Source: Vandiemenella viatica
Lineage: Eukaryota; Arthropoda; Insecta; Orthoptera; Morabidae
Reading direction: 5' to 3'
Length of the DNA: 64,000 bases
Assembly (NCBI GenBank): GCA_031002005.1
Contig: CM061918.1
Coordinates: forward strand, 64,266,531-64,330,530
The first letter of the stretch is position 1. The number at the start of each line of letters is the position of its first letter. Shown one piece after another: positions 44,816-57,600 of this stretch. A program made the position numbers and the translations under genes. The notes beneath the pieces were generated by a model, which was not told the DNA's origin, did not search any database, and saw only the letters and a program-made list of their open reading frames with translations.

Positions 44816-45848
44816 CTACTGTACAATTTCGGAAGCTCACTCACTCAGCTCGATACCTATTGGCTTGAATATGATGACGTCATGTGCCAGCCTTCGCTTG
44901 CAAAACAGAGACCAGAGATACCATTATAAGAAATTCGTGGTTATGTCCACAATTTAATAGCTAATCAACTACTACCAAATTAATAGCCATAATACAGTCA
45001 TTTTGTAGCGTTCATAGTAAAAAAATAAAAAAAAATATATTGATAAATTTTGCGGCTGAAAAAAAAGTGGATCTGCTTTTCAGTAACATGTTGTTAATGA
45101 AAGAAATTTTTTTAAAAATTTACTTATGGTCTCTGCTGTAACCACGAATGCCAATTGTTATTCCGACTTGGAAAAATTTCAATCTAATTAAAATTTTCAC
45201 TAATGCTGTTGCTTGACCAAAGTTTATGCATTACGGTTGATTTGCTTTTTAGGGATTTTACTGACCACTTTAGTTAATGGCTTTTATTCATTTACGTTGT
45301 ACGTGAGTTATTAGGTTATTTTAAGTGTACATCAGACCAGATGTGTTACCGAATCGAGTATTATGGAAATTCATTTCTTCGGATTTGCTCAACTGTTTAA
45401 TAATATGGAATGTGTATTAAGTTCTCTGGCCTCTACAGATACTATGACCAATGATTACATTACGAGTGTTTGCCCAATCTCAACAAAATATTACGTGATG
45501 CTTTCGAAGCAAACAGGATTTTTTTTAAATTTTGCAGAGTGAACTTTAAGGGTCAAATACAAGTAAGTTTCTATTTAAGCAATTATACGATTGCGCTATC
45601 GTCCCTGTTCGTATTTAATACCTACCTCTATTAATGCTTCTCAGTTCTTCAAGCTCAACAGATTTTATTCACCTTGAAACACTGATCCAGTTTACATTTG
45701 GTCAAGTTTACATTTGGTCATATCAGGTCAACCTGTCATAATCTTTCATCCTAGAAACTGGAACTATCCTAGACCCGTGACGATACGCAAAAAACGGTCA
45801 CGGGCTTACACTAGTAATTAATAAAACCCGTCCGCACAATTTGTGAAC
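44816..45848. other. no gene seen
   Basis: AT-rich intronic sequence. Confidence 0.5.
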
Positions 45849-46100
45849 TTATTTTTTTTTTTTTTTTACTTGTGGCTTTACGCCTCGTCGAAGTGATTAG
45901 AGGCAGGAAAGGACTGGAGACAAGGAACGGGAAGGAGTTCCACCCTGGCCTTTTGAAAAAAAAATACCGACATTCGCCTAGAGTGATTTGGTTAAACCGT
46001 ACAAAATCCAAATCTGGATGCCCGGATGGGGATTCGAACCCACGTCCTCCCGAATGCGAGGCAAGAGCGTTACCACTCATCCACCATGCTCGGTCTTTTG
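45849..46100 (-). mobile_element. SINE family A
   Basis: Minus copy with T-run, ACTTGTGGCTTTACGCCTCG tail side, GGATTCGAACC head and A-box region to about 46100. Confidence 0.9.
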
Positions 46101-46105
46101 AATCT

Positions 46106-47140
46106 TTTGCTGTCTGCAACCGGATGAACCATTATGAGTGCATCCCACAATTTGGTGAGGGAGCATACGTGTTAGTGAAACAGATGTTTTGTATAGCGTT
46201 AGGTCGTCGTTTGAGTGAGCACCTATTGGTGCGTCTTGTGATCCTTAACCCATTCTTGAAGCCACACGAAGTAGGAAACAGCAAATAAGCTTCTTGCCAA
46301 GAAACGGTGCAAGGTATGAGAGAAGTGATAATAATCGACACTGCTCTCACTGCGTTGGATCGGTAAGGAACGCGCCGTACGAAAAAGCAGGTAATCAAAC
46401 CATGGTAACGACCCGAAATTTGGAAGTTATGCCCATATTTCGAACTCCAGCCTATGCAAAACGATCACTACTGCGTTCTCCATTTCGACCTGTGGGATTA
46501 TTTGGTAAACCGTCTTGGTTGTGTGGCGATCACTGGAATATCAGCTTGAATGATGGTTGGTGGCCATTATTAGATTTTCATTTTCTGTTGCAACCCGTAT
46601 GTTACGTGGAACTTACTGGAAATTCCATTATTTCTTTTATAATGGGAAGTAATCATTGTATCTTCCATCTGATATATGTCATGTAGTCATCACTGATTCT
46701 CACACTTTGGCAGGTCTTCTCTTCTTCTCGTGTCAATGGCAACATCAAAGTAGTTTTTTCCACAATGTCTGATTAGGATACGTATACTCCAAAGTGTGGA
46801 CATGATAACAAATGTATTATTAATTGCATATCGCCACACGAACATGTGGTGTCTGGTTGTTCTCCCGGATATTCCCATGAATCGATTGTCTTTGTAGTGA
46901 CCCAACTCCAACTTCATGTCTGTTCAGTGTCTTCCAGGTGGCGGATTCTCTTTCGGCCTGATCCAGTCGGTATGTTTGTTCCACACTGTGATAATCACTC
47001 GATCTTTCACTTGGAACTAAGAGGGATGTTCAGAGATTATGGTTACAAAGCCTGCAGTGAGACATGTACATTTTGTTTCATACAACCAATACAGCCGACT
47101 GATAAAAATAACATTAGGATATTTTTCGAGATAGTCGGTT
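46106..47140. other. no gene recognised
   Basis: Mixed-composition DNA with several overlapping frames of 75-130 codons on both strands. None shows a signal peptide, domain or codon pattern I can identify. A decayed repeat is as likely as an exon. Confidence 0.4.
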
Positions 47141-47144
47141 TTGG

Positions 47145-47560
47145 CACTTCTCGCTTCATGGGATGAGTCCTTCCTCGTAAAAATCCTGTCCTTGCGTGTT
47201 CAGCCACGTTGTCGCTAAGTGTTTCGCCTCCTCGTGTGAAGCGAATCGTCGGCCTCCTAGTGAGGAAAAAGGCGATATTCTCTCAAAGTGAGGGCCGGTC
47301 TGTAGGGAAGAGATGATGATACCTTGCTTGTTCGGCCACTGCGATCTTCGTCGGTGACGTTTTCTCTACCGGCCGCAAACTTTCGACACCATTCTATGAC
47401 ACGCTGACGAGACACTACAATCTCTCTGTAAACTCTACCAGCTGTCGGTGAATTTCAGGCGCGGTTACTAGTTTCGCCCACAGAAATCGAATAACAGAGC
47501 TGATTTCTTCGCGAGAAACGACTCGCATTTATGTTTACCTACAATTAGTGCTGTAGGTGG
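47145..47560 (-). mobile_element. mariner-type transposase remnant, centre deleted
   Basis: Minus strand encodes a helix-turn-helix N-terminus (SREEISSVIRFLWAKL, RQRVIEWCRKFAAGREN-like after a frameshift) and, close after it, a C-terminus (GRRFASHEEAKHLATTWLNT, QDFYEEGL). The catalytic middle is missing and frames are broken. Confidence 0.7.
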
Positions 47561-47789
47561 ACGGTAGCTTAAACTCCGGACACACAACCGTATGTCTTAT
47601 AAATACCGCACAGTACTAATCCTCTAAAACTGATGAAATTTCAGGAATATCGGCCCTATAATCTCAATTTATGATCACTCCCCGTATATGATCTTATTCT
47701 TAGAGGTGTATGCTGAATGACGATGACTGAATTTCCCATTTTTGTAGATATATTTGATCTTCCACTCCTGCGTGTTGATTGGGCGGAGG

Positions 47790-48200
47790 TATCAACATGT
47801 GATCGTTTGCAGACGGTCACTGTGCCGGGTGGCGGGATTGAGAGTTGAGTGTCTGTGATTGGGTGTCGTGTTGACTAATGCGCGCCGGGCCGGGGTCAGG
47901 TCGGGGAGTCCTGTCGTAATCCGCGTGTTGTGACAGCCGACACGGGGACAAGCAACCGCACCCACAAAAAAACCCGCCACCAAAGCTATCACATGACTTC
48001 CACCTCCGACACGCATTTTTTTCTCTAGCCCAGATACCTTTTGGTATTCCTGCTCAAGAAAGGGAAGACGGAACATGGACCTCCCATCAAAATAATGGTC
48101 GGAGGGGATATAAACACGACGGTCCTCACGGCTTAGCAGACCGCATCTACTTTGCAGTCATCAGCGTTTCCACAATATTTATCTCAGACCAATGTTACGT
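47790..48200 (+). promoter_or_regulatory. possible core promoter with TATA box
   Basis: A GC-rich, repeat-free block (47800-48000) precedes GGATATAAACACG with TATAAA at 48109-48114. CAGTC-type words lie about 45 bases on, farther than the usual 30. The first downstream ATG (about 48193) opens only about 20 codons. If real it would drive a plus-strand transcript, opposite to hh. Confidence 0.25.
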
Positions 48201-48334
48201 TGGGTAGTTGACATAGTTTTCGTTTTTCTTAGTTACCGAATACAGTCGTATTTATAGGAAGTGTACGGTGTCCCATCTTCGCATTCCAACAGCATCGTTT
48301 TCTGCTCAACTACCTATAGTCTACTAGTATTGTA

Positions 48335-48560
48335 AAGGTGAAAGTTACTCTATCTATCTCTTTGTTAGTCTACGTTTTCGCTACTAAACTGCTGAACCGA
48401 TCTTGATAAAATTTGACAAGGAAATACTATGTGTCATACGAAGGAAATAGGATAATTTGTTCCGCATAAATGAATTTTTTTTTATGAAGTTTTGAAAAAC
48501 TGATCGGTGACAGACAGACGGGTAGCATGTGTAAGTACATGTAATATTATATCGGTCACT
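48335..48560 (+). mobile_element. R3-related fragment
   Basis: AACTGCTGAACCGATCTTGA, AAATTTGACAAGGAAATACT and GGTGACAGACAGACGGGTAG resemble segments of R3. No termini found. Confidence 0.5.
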
Positions 48561-49345
48561 CAGGCTTCGTTTCTGTCACAGTCAGTTTGTAAGACACTTT
48601 TTAGGTAACTTATAACTTTATAGATTTAATCCCACCAATAAAATAAAATAAGTACACGCGTACGAAGCAGCAGTTAACAGATAGAACTCTACAAATTAAC
48701 TAAATTCTAAAATTCAGTGTTCTGAGACTGACTTTAGCAGTGCCTCCAACAGGATTGCTTAGTTTTAGACATCACCAGAGCATCTGTAATGAATAAATCA
48801 AGAATAGGAATTGTTATACAGTGGGAATGAAGCGTAGCTAACCTTGCCACATAGCAACCCATTACAAGAATTGTCCGTGTTTGTTTCCCACAACCTCCCC
48901 TAGTGTCGACACTGTTTTACGTTTTCTACATTTTTGGATCACTAATGGAGCGATATGTGTGGTGTCTTGCATTGTAGAGTAGACAGAGAAGGAAGGAGAG
49001 GATGATACGAGGCAGTGATTATCTCAGGCCTATTCTGCCGAAAGGTACCGAACTACTAGTAATACATTTTTATCCATGTACTCTCAGAGACATCTGGAAT
49101 ATAACGGGGGACACCGCCTGGTGATCAGGAATCGTGCATCACCATTATTCCTACCGTGTCGACCAAGCGCTGGAACATGAAAATTTCTTCACCTTTGGCG
49201 CATGAAACCATTTTACAGTGTTTCGAGGGATAGACAACTTCATAGCGCGTTAGCGACCAGTGTACAGTAGGTAATAATCTTATTGCCATTTAGATATCGT
49301 TCATGTGGTCCATATGCGAGAATAATCATAACATAAGTAGCACGC
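48561..49345. other. no gene seen
   Basis: Mixed composition, no signature. Confidence 0.5.
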
Positions 49346-49349
49346 CCTG

Positions 49350-49502
49350 TGTGTGACAGGTTAATGCTCGGGTCGAGGACGCGGGTTCAAATCCCTTTCC
49401 GGCCATCCTGATTTCAGTTTTTGATGATTTCCCGAAATCACTCCGTACGATTGCTGGAAACGTCGCTACTGAAAGTCCATGACTATAATAAATAAAAAGA
49501 AG
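49350..49502 (+). mobile_element. SINE family A, shortened
   Basis: GAGGACGCGGGTTCAAATCC head and GATTTCCCGAAATCACTCCG body. The tail motif is missing before the A-rich end. Confidence 0.7.
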
Positions 49503-49744
49503 AAATACAATTTTTTTATAGTCACTGGGTTACTAGTTTTCATTTGATCCCATAAACATTATCTAAAGGAAACGCAAGGTTATTACAAAACGTTGAAGCG
49601 ATTTAACAAATTTACTGCTATATTATTTGATATACTGTCAAAAAGTTTATAATGGCGTAGCAAATTCAAAACGTTTTCTCAAACAGGAGATTGAGAAACC
49701 GATAGATCGGTAGTCGTGGAAATGATGACAATTCCTGTCATCAA

Positions 49745-49950
49745 CTCCACTCTCACCCGACCCAGACCCATGGGGTTATGTGAAAGATCATGTGTTTAAG
49801 CCTCCTCAGCCAACAAACTTACCAGAACTGCGAGCGGGCATCAACAGTGCTTTTGAACAGTTTGGAAGGGACATAGTGCATCAAGAACGTGACTATCGAC
49901 TTGATGTCTGCAGAATCAGTAAAGGAACACGTATAAAACAAAAAACAAAA
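49745..49950 (+). mobile_element. transposase C-terminal fragment
   Basis: Reads WGYVKDHVFKPPQPTNLPEL, RAGINSAFEQFGRDI and DYRLDVCRISKGTRI, the C-terminal signature of an arthropod mariner-type transposase. The catalytic region upstream is absent, and SPDPDP just before WGYV looks like a deleted form of the usual SPDLTP stretch. Confidence 0.7.
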
Positions 49951-51128
49951 AAAAACAAAAAAACAGTTTTGAGTTTTTGTTTTATATGACTGAATTTGTG
50001 AAATCACTGCAATCATTTATAATAACAGTGTATTTTCTTTAGCCCTTCCCCTCCATTAAATGCCCGGTAAATACTTTCATCCTTCACTATTTTTATAAAT
50101 TTTATGTTACAGTTTTGTTAAAGTTAGATTGCAAATTACAAAGTTCTAAGTTATACGGTTCAAGACTGACGAACAAATGAGCGAATTATGTTTCACTCAG
50201 AAGCTATGGAACTCCAAATAAGAATTCTGGCACCCTTGATAAAATGGAGCTTTCAAAACGTTTGAGTTCCTTGGAGTGTAGATTGCAGATACTGGTGGAA
50301 TATTAAACTTGGGATCCTGAGACGAGTTGCGGTGAGTGATGTGATGCAGCGTGGGCTGACGTATTGATGCTGACTGTGCAAGCCAGACAACCTCTTAAGA
50401 GATGTACTCTGAGCTGCAGTAGCTAAAGCGTCTTGGCACCCTGCCCGATCATACACAAACGCATTAGCCAGAGTTATGTTGGTAGACATGGTATGTGAAT
50501 GCCCGTCTTCCGCCACCGCGAGTTCTTTAAGGTGTCTCCTTGACACGAGCTGTCTTTCCGCAGGGATCTTTGCAGTAGCTTTCTATTCGCCACCAGTTGC
50601 TCCAACACAATCAAGTCGCATTGATTTGAAGTATACGAATTTTTTTCCCCTGAAAATGCACTGTCTGCGGGCGTTAGAACCTCAGAAACTACACATTTCA
50701 GAAACAAAAAATACATTTGTCACATAGAACACAAGTTATACTTCTCACAGACAGATAGTGGTTTATATGGAAACAAACACAAGTTTAATAAGTCGGTAGT
50801 AAATGAAACCTAGCTCTCAAAATAAGCACAGACTCTAGAAGGGGATCCATGAAACTGGAAACGGCAAATGAAGATGCACAAAGTGGAACATGAGCGGGTA
50901 GGAATGGTAATTGTGTAATGTGTGAGTCTTGGTGATAATTTTTCTTTTTTTACAATTCTTTTACAGGTACCGAGAAAACTGACGAGCTACCTGCTTTACT
51001 GTAAAATGTTTTATTTCCGAGAAACAGTCGAACAATTTTCCATTATGGAGGCTGTCCAGGAAATAATGCTTCAGCAGATCGTCAAAACATTAGACAGTTG
51101 GCCTGTGCGTTCGACGGATCTTCCATCA
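49951..51128. other. no gene recognised
   Basis: 50250-50630 is GC-balanced and repeat-free with a 97-codon minus frame (50546-50253) lacking any known motif; the rest is AT-rich. Confidence 0.4.
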
Positions 51129-51130
51129 CT

Positions 51131-51160
<30 letters not shown>
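51129..51160. repeat. poly-T tract (about 32)
   Basis: Long T-run without an adjacent SINE or LINE body on either side. Confidence 0.9.
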
Positions 51161-51161
<1 letters not shown>

Positions 51162-52267
51162 CCTTTGGGACGCAGTCATATAATACTGCAACAACCGGAA
51201 GATACGAGAACAATGATAAGACTCTGTCAAATTAAAAGCAATTAGACACTACTTTGAGTTGTACTAATTTATAATAAAATATCTTTAGGTTGGGAAAATT
51301 ATTATAAAAGCCTCAGAGAAAAAGCATACTGTAGGAGTTATCTGAGATATTGTAAGGATATAACAATCTTTGAAAGCAGAAAAAACTGAAGAGAAAACAA
51401 TGGAGTAAGTAGTTATGGCGTAAGTTTATCATAGCATAATGTTCGTTTGCTGGTCAGAAGTAATTTATTTTATTTGTGGACAGTTCAAATAGAGGAAGTT
51501 TGGAATTAATACAAGGCTTGACGTTATTAAGTGATTTATATTAAGTGCACGAACAATGTAATGCAACGAGGCTTCAATTACTGCAGATTAGAATTACGCA
51601 TATTAAAGCAAAAACTACAATAAATGTCGTATTCTGACAACTCGCAAGTATCAGTGTTAGCCAGGGAGTATCCATAAATGTGTTTAAGTTAACAGACAGC
51701 CCTTTGAATGCGCAATAAATCAAATTTCCGTCATTAATCATTCAGGTATTAATATTTCACACGTTTCATATTTAAGATCACGGGAGTGAAAAGCTATTAA
51801 ACTTCTCCATATTCTTCATAATTTCGGCTAACATACAGCAGTTACAAACGTATGTCGCTCCATTCAAAGAAATTTCAACAACCTTGAAACCTCGGAAAAT
51901 ATAACATTAAATTTTTTTGACGTATTATGATATTTACTCCCTTCGAATCATCAAACTTTGTTCTATGAATTTTTGTTCATGCCATAAAAATTAAGCGATA
52001 TTTCATATGCACAAATTACAAATGGTGGGACACCCTGTAAAATTGACTTGTTTCGTGAATACTGTTTAAGACATCAATTCACAGTCATGATTACAAGTCG
52101 ACTGGGCGCAGGAAATCATTACACGGCATACTTTGCCCAATAGCAAGGTACAGGTGGAGTTTATTCACGGTAGCGGACAGCTGTTCATGTGGGCTATTAA
52201 ATAAACCTTGTCAACCTTGTGGCTCTCGCAGTTAGTCGCTATAAGCGACTGATGTGTTCCCATGTTT
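51161..52267. other. no gene seen
   Basis: AT-rich intronic sequence. Confidence 0.5.
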
Positions 52268-52325
52268 AAACCCGTCTCTAATGATCTCGACGTTGACGAG
52301 TCGTAAAGTCATAAGTAAAAAAATG
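52268..52325 (+). mobile_element. SINE family A tail fragment
   Basis: GTCTCTAATGATCTCGACG, GACGAGTCGTAAAGTCATAA and A-run only. Confidence 0.7.
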
Positions 52326-52494
52326 ATAACCATTTTCCGTTTTGGTGACAAGTCATCCCTCCCTTTTAAAAGCTCAGCCAACAGATATATTTACTTTTGA
52401 AATTTTTTAGACTTTTCTCCAAGTTACCAACTGAGTATTACTTACTTTGGAGAGATATTTGATCTTGGGTTTAGCGGATGAATACTGCACCGAA

Positions 52495-52720
52495 CTTATA
52501 GGATTAGAGGTAACGTTCTGGCCTTGCATTCAGAAGGAAACGCTTTCGAATCCCTTTACGGCCAGCCAGATCTGGGTTTTCCTTGGTTTCCCCAAATCAG
52601 TCCACGGAAATAAGGGAATGATTCCTTCAAAAGGCCATGGCCGAATTCCTTCCCGTTCCTTGCCTTTCCCACCGCTCAAGACCTCGACTAGGCGTAAAGC
52701 CAGAAGCAAAATAAAAAAAA
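52495..52720 (+). mobile_element. SINE family A
   Basis: Plus copy: GGTAACGTTCTGGCCTTGC head, CCATGGCCGAATTCCTTCCC body, AGGCGTAAAGCC tail. Confidence 0.85.
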
Positions 52721-52847
52721 TGAATTCTGCAGCACTCACATCATTAACCAATTATTTCCTTATTATTTATCGTAACCATATTTTCCTGGCGAAGGTGTAC
52801 TAACAATTTTTCACTCTGAGCAGTATGGATGAAAAGTAAGTTTAGGT

Positions 52848-53090
52848 ATTGCCGGCCTCGGTAGCGTAGGGGCTAGAGTGCTAGCTCCGCGTGCCGAAGG
52901 CCGCCGGTTCGAATCCAGCCGCGGGCATGGATGTTTAAGTGTTGTGTGTCTGTGTGATTGTCCTGTCTGTCCTGTGGCGTCCATACATTGGAAAAATACA
53001 ATATATATACTGGATGACGACTTATACACTGAAAGCTATAATAATAATTACATTTAGCCTCCGTTGCCAAAAAAAAAAGAAAAAAAAAAA
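52848..53090 (+). mobile_element. SINE family D with intact Pol III boxes
   Basis: tRNA-like head with A box TAGCGTAGGGG and B box GGTTCGAATCC, then GCGGGCATGGATGTTTAAGT body and an A-rich tail at 53068-53090. The GGGCATGGATG junction is reminiscent of orthopteran SINEs. Confidence 0.8.
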
Positions 53091-54639
53091 CTGTAGGTTT
53101 TGTTTATCAGGCAAACTGCGGTTCAATTCGTGATACACTTAACAAATTTTGGGTCCATTTCAGAAATTAACGCTTGGTTAATGCTGATAGTGCGAGACCA
53201 ATTCGCTTCCTGTTCGTTGATAACAACGCTTTCGTATTTCTGATGAACGCATTATTGATGAGCTGTAAATGCATGGAAAATGCGTCATATTGAATTCAGA
53301 AACCAAATGCGTTGTCAGAAATCCACTGCCTGTTGATTCGGCGATGCTGGGTACGGTTCTTCGTAATCTAGGCGAATTCTGAGGTGGTATCCACTTACCT
53401 CTACAAAAAACTCATCTCCCACAGTTAAACATCGGTACGTCGCTTAAACAGTTACTACACTCCTTGTGAGAATCTCTACCTTTTTTGGCTGTTGATGGCC
53501 TGTAATCATTGTTCACATGGCTGAGGAAATTACTATTCGTACAATTTCACGACTCGTTCATCTAATCGATGTTTACAGGAGAAGTTATTAGCTAACCTGA
53601 TTAAAATTCAATAGATGCACCGGAATACAGCCGGAATAATTTATTCTTAATGCCACTGTGACAGTAACTGTACTAACCAATATTACCAAAATCTCCGGCT
53701 CTGGTTTGAATATGTTTAGAATACGAATCGCGAAAATCATTAACACTTCCCTTTCTAGCTGTTGCCATCTTTGAAAACCCATCTTGTACTGAATAGTATG
53801 GCAATTTACAACATTCCGATGGAAGATATATGCCGATTTCACGTTAAAGTACTCAATATTATTACCTCCAAACATTTCATCCAATTCAATGTTTTCTTTT
53901 TTGGTCATTTACAAGGTTTTTACAGCAATTTTCTTTCGTTATTTGTACGTAATTCGCAATTGATGTTCTGTTTCGTTCAGGTCTATGATATTAGTAATTT
54001 TTTCATCAGTCTACAGCAGACACTCCTCTCTGCAGATCTGATGAAGTGAGAAGCCAGCTGTCGTTACGAAATACCAGCAGCCACGACAAAAATGTGAAGT
54101 CATCCAGAAAAGAAATATACGAGTCAACGATTATTGTCAAAGAGGCATTGCGTCATCGGCAATGAGGAAGACGAAGTGCCAGGGCCGTCAGCAGCAGCAT
54201 TGGCAGACGATACCGACTAGCGAGAATGCAGAGGCGATAACGGCTAACAAGCCAGCACAGGGCTTTGACTCAGTAACGGGCATTCCTCGCGTATGCGGAC
54301 ACTCAGATCACAGAAACGTGTCTGACATCATGGCGGAAACACTCCAAACATTTTCACGGGACAATTCAGTTGGTCTGTAAGATTTGGCTGGAAGGAATGT
54401 TTGGAGCTCAAGGAAAAAATAGGACAAAAATTTTATTTCAAGTCATTAACATGAATGTCAGACTACGAATTTGTACTTGAAACTAATTGAAAAATGCAGT
54501 AGACTGCGGCGTAATACAAATGTGAGATGCAGGCAGCTTTGTGAATGCAAAGAAATTGACGTGAACACAGACTGTATCAGGTATACTTGAACGCAAAATG
54601 AATTAAGATGGATTATGTAACAGTAAGCGCCTTAAGTGC
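53091..54639. other. no gene recognised
   Basis: AT-rich with a GC-balanced patch at 54160-54380. Frames at 53588-53908, 53762-54049 and 54162-54380 have no domain. Confidence 0.45.
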
Positions 54640-55735
54640 TTTAAGATTAATACTTGAGGGCCGGATCAAAAACCAAAGACATTTTTAAGGCATTTGTTGA
54701 TTTAGAAAAAGCTTTGATAACGTTAGGTGGGACTAGATGTTCAAAATTTTAAAGAAGTTTGGTCTAAAATGCCGAGATAGAAGAATATAATCTTTATAAG
54801 AATCAAGTAGCTATAATAAAAGTAGAGAATCATGAGAGACATGCATCAGTTAAAAATGGTGTGAGACAAGGTTGTAGTCTATCTGCATTAATATTCAACT
54901 TTTATGTAGAAGAAGCAATAAAGGAAATAAAAGAAAGATTTGAATGAGGCATAACTATCAAGGAGAAAAAAATAAGCATGCTACGATTTGCTGATAACAT
55001 TGTCTTGTTAGCAGAAGAGGTTGTGGATATTGAGAAGTTATTGAATATCATGAACAAAATACTGAAGAAAGATTTTGGACTAAATATAAACTAAAGCAAG
55101 AAAAAGTGATGAAATGTAGCAGAAAAGATACCAATACTAGTAGATTACATGAAAAAACAGGGTCGGATGCGACAGCAGAAGTTAGTGAATTTTGCTTCTT
55201 AGTAAGTAAAATTACAACTGATGGCCGAAGTAGGAATGACGTTAAAAGCAGAACAGCAGTAGCGAAAAGAGCGTTAGTGAAAAAGAGAAATCTTTTAGTT
55301 TCAAATATTGATCTAGGACTCAGAAATAACTTTTTAAAACTCTTATGTGTTGAGCACAGCACTTTATGGCAGCGAAGCATGGACTTTAGGAATATCTGAA
55401 AGAAGGAAAATTGAAGCATTTGAAATGTGATACTATAGAAGGATGCTGAATATTAAGTGGACGGATAAAGTACGAAACTAACGAGTTTTTGAAATGATGG
55501 GCGAGGAAAGAAGTTTGTGGAAGAGTCTAACACAAAGAAGAGACAGGCTGGTAGGTCATATTTTGAGACATGCTGGATTGGTTAATTTGTTAATGGATGA
55601 AAGAGTTGGAGGTAAGATTTGTAAAGGAAGACAGATGAAGCAGGTAATTGAGGACGTGGGTGGTAAGGGGTATGTTGAGACGAAAAGGTTAAGGAAAGGA
55701 ACTGGCCGTGCTACCATTGAACAATGGCTTAGTAT
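54640..55735 (+). mobile_element. LINE ORF2, longest remnant (RT palm to C-terminus)
   Basis: Reverse transcriptase motifs in order: FKILKKFGLKCRD, VKNGVRQGCSLSALIFNFYV, EEAIKEIKERFE, then MLRFADNIVLLAE (the FADD catalytic box with D to N at the second Asp), NKILKKDFGLNIN, DGRSRNDVKSRTAVAKRALV, KIKWTDK-like and LVGHILRHAGLVNLLMDERV. Stops and frameshifts throughout, so it is inactive. It serves as the reference for five shorter relatives. Confidence 0.9.
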
Positions 55736-56229
55736 GCCTCCTTCGGGAGGATCCAATCCAAATTCGGAATGTGAACTGTGTTAGTTTTTCAGACGAGTCA
55801 CAATTCATCACATCACTCGCAAGTTTAACTGCGATGCACAATAGACCAAGTAAACCGTCTCCTCGCTTTGTGGTGCATCGGCTATTATCACACGAGGGTA
55901 ACTTTGATGACCGCTAGTCATAAGCCACAGGATTGAAATGGACGTGGTAACATCACCGGGTGACGAGTCTTGGTGCAAGTTGGTAGGCTACATACCGTCA
56001 TAATGATGCGATGAATCCTTGTTGGCAGCAATAAAACTTCCAAGATGTTGCTAATGGGTTTTTCGTCTGGTGACTACGTCTAATGAAATGTGACATCTGG
56101 TCCAGGTGACATCGCGTAACCGAATGAATTGAATTGCGTTGGAGTGCATGTTCCGGTGGCAATTTCACTAGTAATGTAATCACACTTTTCTTACTATATT
56201 TATTACTATTATCCTATATTCTTTCTGTG
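55736..56229. other. no gene seen
   Basis: Mixed composition, no signature. Confidence 0.5.
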
Positions 56230-56695
56230 ATAAATACCTCCCCCGTCTACTTTTTTGATTTACGATTTATAATTTTAAATTCCCTCAGTGTTTTTGGTAA
56301 CTTATTCTGGTCCCGGACACCATTACCCACAAAAGAAAATTTTACCACACCCTTATGCATAAAATTGAGTGCCAGGTGGTTCCCATGGCCATATTTTCAC
56401 TTCCATACAACTCTTCTAATTCTTCAACCAATGTCCCCATCACCAATACACCTGTTGTTCACTCCGAGCACACTCTTCACCCTCTTCTTCCAATGAATCC
56501 CAATCTAGCTCCCTTATTATACCAATTACTGAGTGGGTTCTGCGGTAATTTCCACGAACAAATTCAGCTGTTCTACTTTTCACCCCTCCAAATTCTCTAT
56601 TTGATACCCAAAAATTAAGTTCCAAACTACACCACTATATTCAAGCAATGGTGTGACCAAAGTTTTTTTCAACCCGTTTCCCTATCTTCTCTGGT
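56230..56695 (-). mobile_element. CR1-like LINE C-terminal remnant
   Basis: Minus strand: KTLVTPLLEYSGVVWN, EFVRGNYRRTHSVIGIIREL, DWDSLEEEGEE and a later FVGNGVRDQNKLPKTLREFK, in the order of CR1-type ORF2 C-termini, but across shifted frames. Confidence 0.7.
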
Positions 56696-56699
56696 ACAT

Positions 56700-56775
56700 C
56701 CTTTCACTCTCTCCAGTGTCCGCCTCTAATGACCTCGATGTCGACGAGGTGTAAAGCCACAAAAAAAAATCCTTA
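56700..56775 (+). mobile_element. SINE family A tail fragment
   Basis: CTCTAATGACCTCGATGTCG, GAGGTGTAAAGCC and an A-run. Confidence 0.75.
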
Positions 56776-57360
56776 AATAAATAAAGGATTTTGTAACCTT
56801 TTCCTAATACCTGCGAAATGTGTCCAGGCCAGGTGAGTTTATAATCAAACCCAATTCATTACTCCAAAGTAGGAGGAATGTCCTTGGTAACTGTGCTGCC
56901 ATTAGTAGGCCTAGGTCTGCAACAATATAAACTCTTCTGTCTACTAGATAATGCACCTTGCCATCGTTCACGAATGGATGGATGAACACTTTTCCTTCAC
57001 CAGTCAGATCACCTCAAGCTGACCTCAGGCTCCTTCGAGCAAATCCGCCGAAGGATGACATCAAAAGAGATGTTCGAGCGACTGATCCTCCTCCATCAAA
57101 ACTGTGGGAGATTATTTAGCGTTTCGTATGGCATCTCAACATTTCGTGTCTTGTCGAATCAATACCGAGACGAATCGACACGGTAATAGGCCTGTAGGTG
57201 GTGTTACAAGATATTAGACAGATATCTGATGCAAGTGTTCTTCAGTGTATACTCACGTAGAAGTCTCCTACAACCACCTGCTGTACAAAATTGAAGTGCA
57301 ATATCTATTTTTAAGCGTTGTTCTTGACTTCACTAAATGAGAATTCAGAAGTTAATTAGA
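56776..57360. other. no gene seen
   Basis: Mixed composition. Confidence 0.45.
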
Positions 57361-57600
57361 GTCGCTACCGCAGAGGACTGGGGGTGAGTGTTTTGGGTAC
57401 AGATTTGCCACGATCCTCGGTCACACGGGCAAATTAGGCCCCAAGTGAGTCTCGACAATCCGATGGCTAATTTGGTCCCTCCTTATCTATCACACGAGCG
57501 GATGTTTGGCGCTGAGCAGCACACCGGAAACGTGGGGGCCAGACCAAACAAAAACACCTGCAAGATAACCGAGACGCAGCCCAAAAATGTAATTTAATGA
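57361..57600. promoter_or_regulatory. candidate cis-regulatory block
   Basis: GC-balanced, repeat-free segment. Apart from composition there is little to support it; the 69-codon plus frame is unrecognised. Confidence 0.2.

Noticed and set aside
46294..47166. Possible multi-exon gene from the 130- and 106-codon plus frames
   Set aside because: No shared domain, no plausible splice pairing seen, and opposite-strand frames are similarly open.
50253..50727. Possible coding exon (97-codon minus frame)
   Set aside because: No family motif, and the opposite strand is open too.
52848..52925. tRNA gene
   Set aside because: Head of SINE family D, followed by body and A tail.
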